Of a stretch of 14,464 nucleotides of DNA, positions 14,123 through 14,464 are shown piece after piece. The DNA is from Bacteroidales bacterium UBA5833 (GTDB taxonomy: Bacteria; Bacteroidota; Bacteroidia; Bacteroidales; Lentimicrobiaceae). The notes below the pieces were generated by a model. It saw nothing but the letters and a program-made list of their open reading frames with translations. It did no database searches and was not told where the DNA came from. Numbering within the stretch: position 1 is the stretch's first letter; each line of letters begins with the position of its first letter. Both the position numbers and the translations under genes were made by a program. Location: NCBI GenBank assembly GCA_002433025.1, contig DJGZ01000028.1, forward strand, positions 1 to 14,464, read 5' to 3'.

Positions 14123-14464
14123 AGAAAGATTCTTTATAAGTTGTTGATTAATACTCCGAATTTCTTAGCAAGTGTTTCTTTGCTGAGAGCTCAAATGTAA
14201 AAAGATCAGCAACCCGGGCACATGAACTGCCATTTTTGATGACAGTAAGACATCGTACATGGTTTTATACCTTAAGTAATCCTGCTTTATAATTACTTAT
14301 TGATCAGGTAAATTCATGAGTTATTCATTAAATGATGGGCTGATTATCAGGCCACGGAAACACGAAGACTCAAAATAGCACTGAAATATTTATAAAAGGA
14401 TTTTTTCGCCGAAATATTCAGCAGATTAGTTATAACTTACATATATAATCCAATGTGAAGAATC
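14123..14464. other. AT-rich non-coding stretch with inverted repeats
   Basis: I see no gene here. Four inverted repeats stand out: CTTAGCAA (14164-14171) with TTGCTGAG (14180-14187); TAAGTAAT (14273-14280) with ATTACTTA (14292-14299), a perfect 8-bp pair with an 11-nt loop; an imperfect GGGCTGAT/ATCAGGCC pair around 14337-14353; and 14381-14391 with 14412-14421, ten pairs with one bulged A. None has the T run of an intrinsic terminator. A further minus-strand -7-like box (TACATTTG) lies at 14199-14192. The neighbouring gene beyond 14464 is outside the window. Confidence 0.5.

Overview
The window looks like chromosomal DNA from a member of the Bacteroidota, most likely an environmental Bacteroidales-type lineage. 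Four signs support this. Several genes sit just downstream of a Bacteroidota-type -7 promoter box (TAnnTTTG). No strong Shine-Dalgarno sequences are visible. Two secreted proteins end in type IX secretion (T9SS) type A-like C-terminal regions. The S1, RNase Z and exported GH2 proteins all read as Bacteroidota-like. I see no tRNA, rRNA, CRISPR array, insertion sequence or integrase, and the gene order looks like ordinary core and accessory chromosome.

Layout. (1) 1-2271: promoter, a long and apparently folded leader, rpsA (ribosomal protein S1), and an intrinsic terminator. (2) 2288-3258: rnz (ribonuclease Z) with its own promoter. (3) 3246-5720, minus strand: a soluble hybrid histidine kinase (PAS-PAS-GAF-HisKA-HATPase-REC), whose 3' end overlaps the 3' end of rnz by 13 nt. 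(4) 5802-6572, minus strand: tcdA, the tRNA ct6A37-forming dehydratase of the ThiF/E1 family, divergent from (5) 6775-10023, an exported family GH2 beta-galactosidase. (6) 10179-10721, minus strand: an unrecognised 180-residue protein. (7) 10864-12120, minus strand: a secreted SGNH/DUF4886-like hydrolase with a PKD domain and a T9SS tail. (8) 12121-12512: non-coding, with two long inverted repeats. (9) 12513-14084, minus strand: a secreted protein with seven delta-60 type repeats and a degenerate T9SS-like tail. (10) 14123-14464: AT-rich and non-coding, with several inverted repeats.

How the genes fit together. rpsA, rnz and tcdA are translation or tRNA-maturation genes, each apparently with its own promoter. 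The kinase is an orphan in this window, with no adjacent response-regulator target. The beta-galactosidase has no SusC/SusD partner here. The two T9SS-type proteins lie on the same strand but are separated by 392 bp, so shared export is a better guess than shared function.

I do not see a clearly new multi-gene system. The best leads are RNA-level. One is a three-way-junction-like leader on rpsA that begins where transcription should start. The other is a long hairpin close to the 5' end of the predicted SGNH-hydrolase transcript. All folds were found by eye, with no energy calculation or covariation test.
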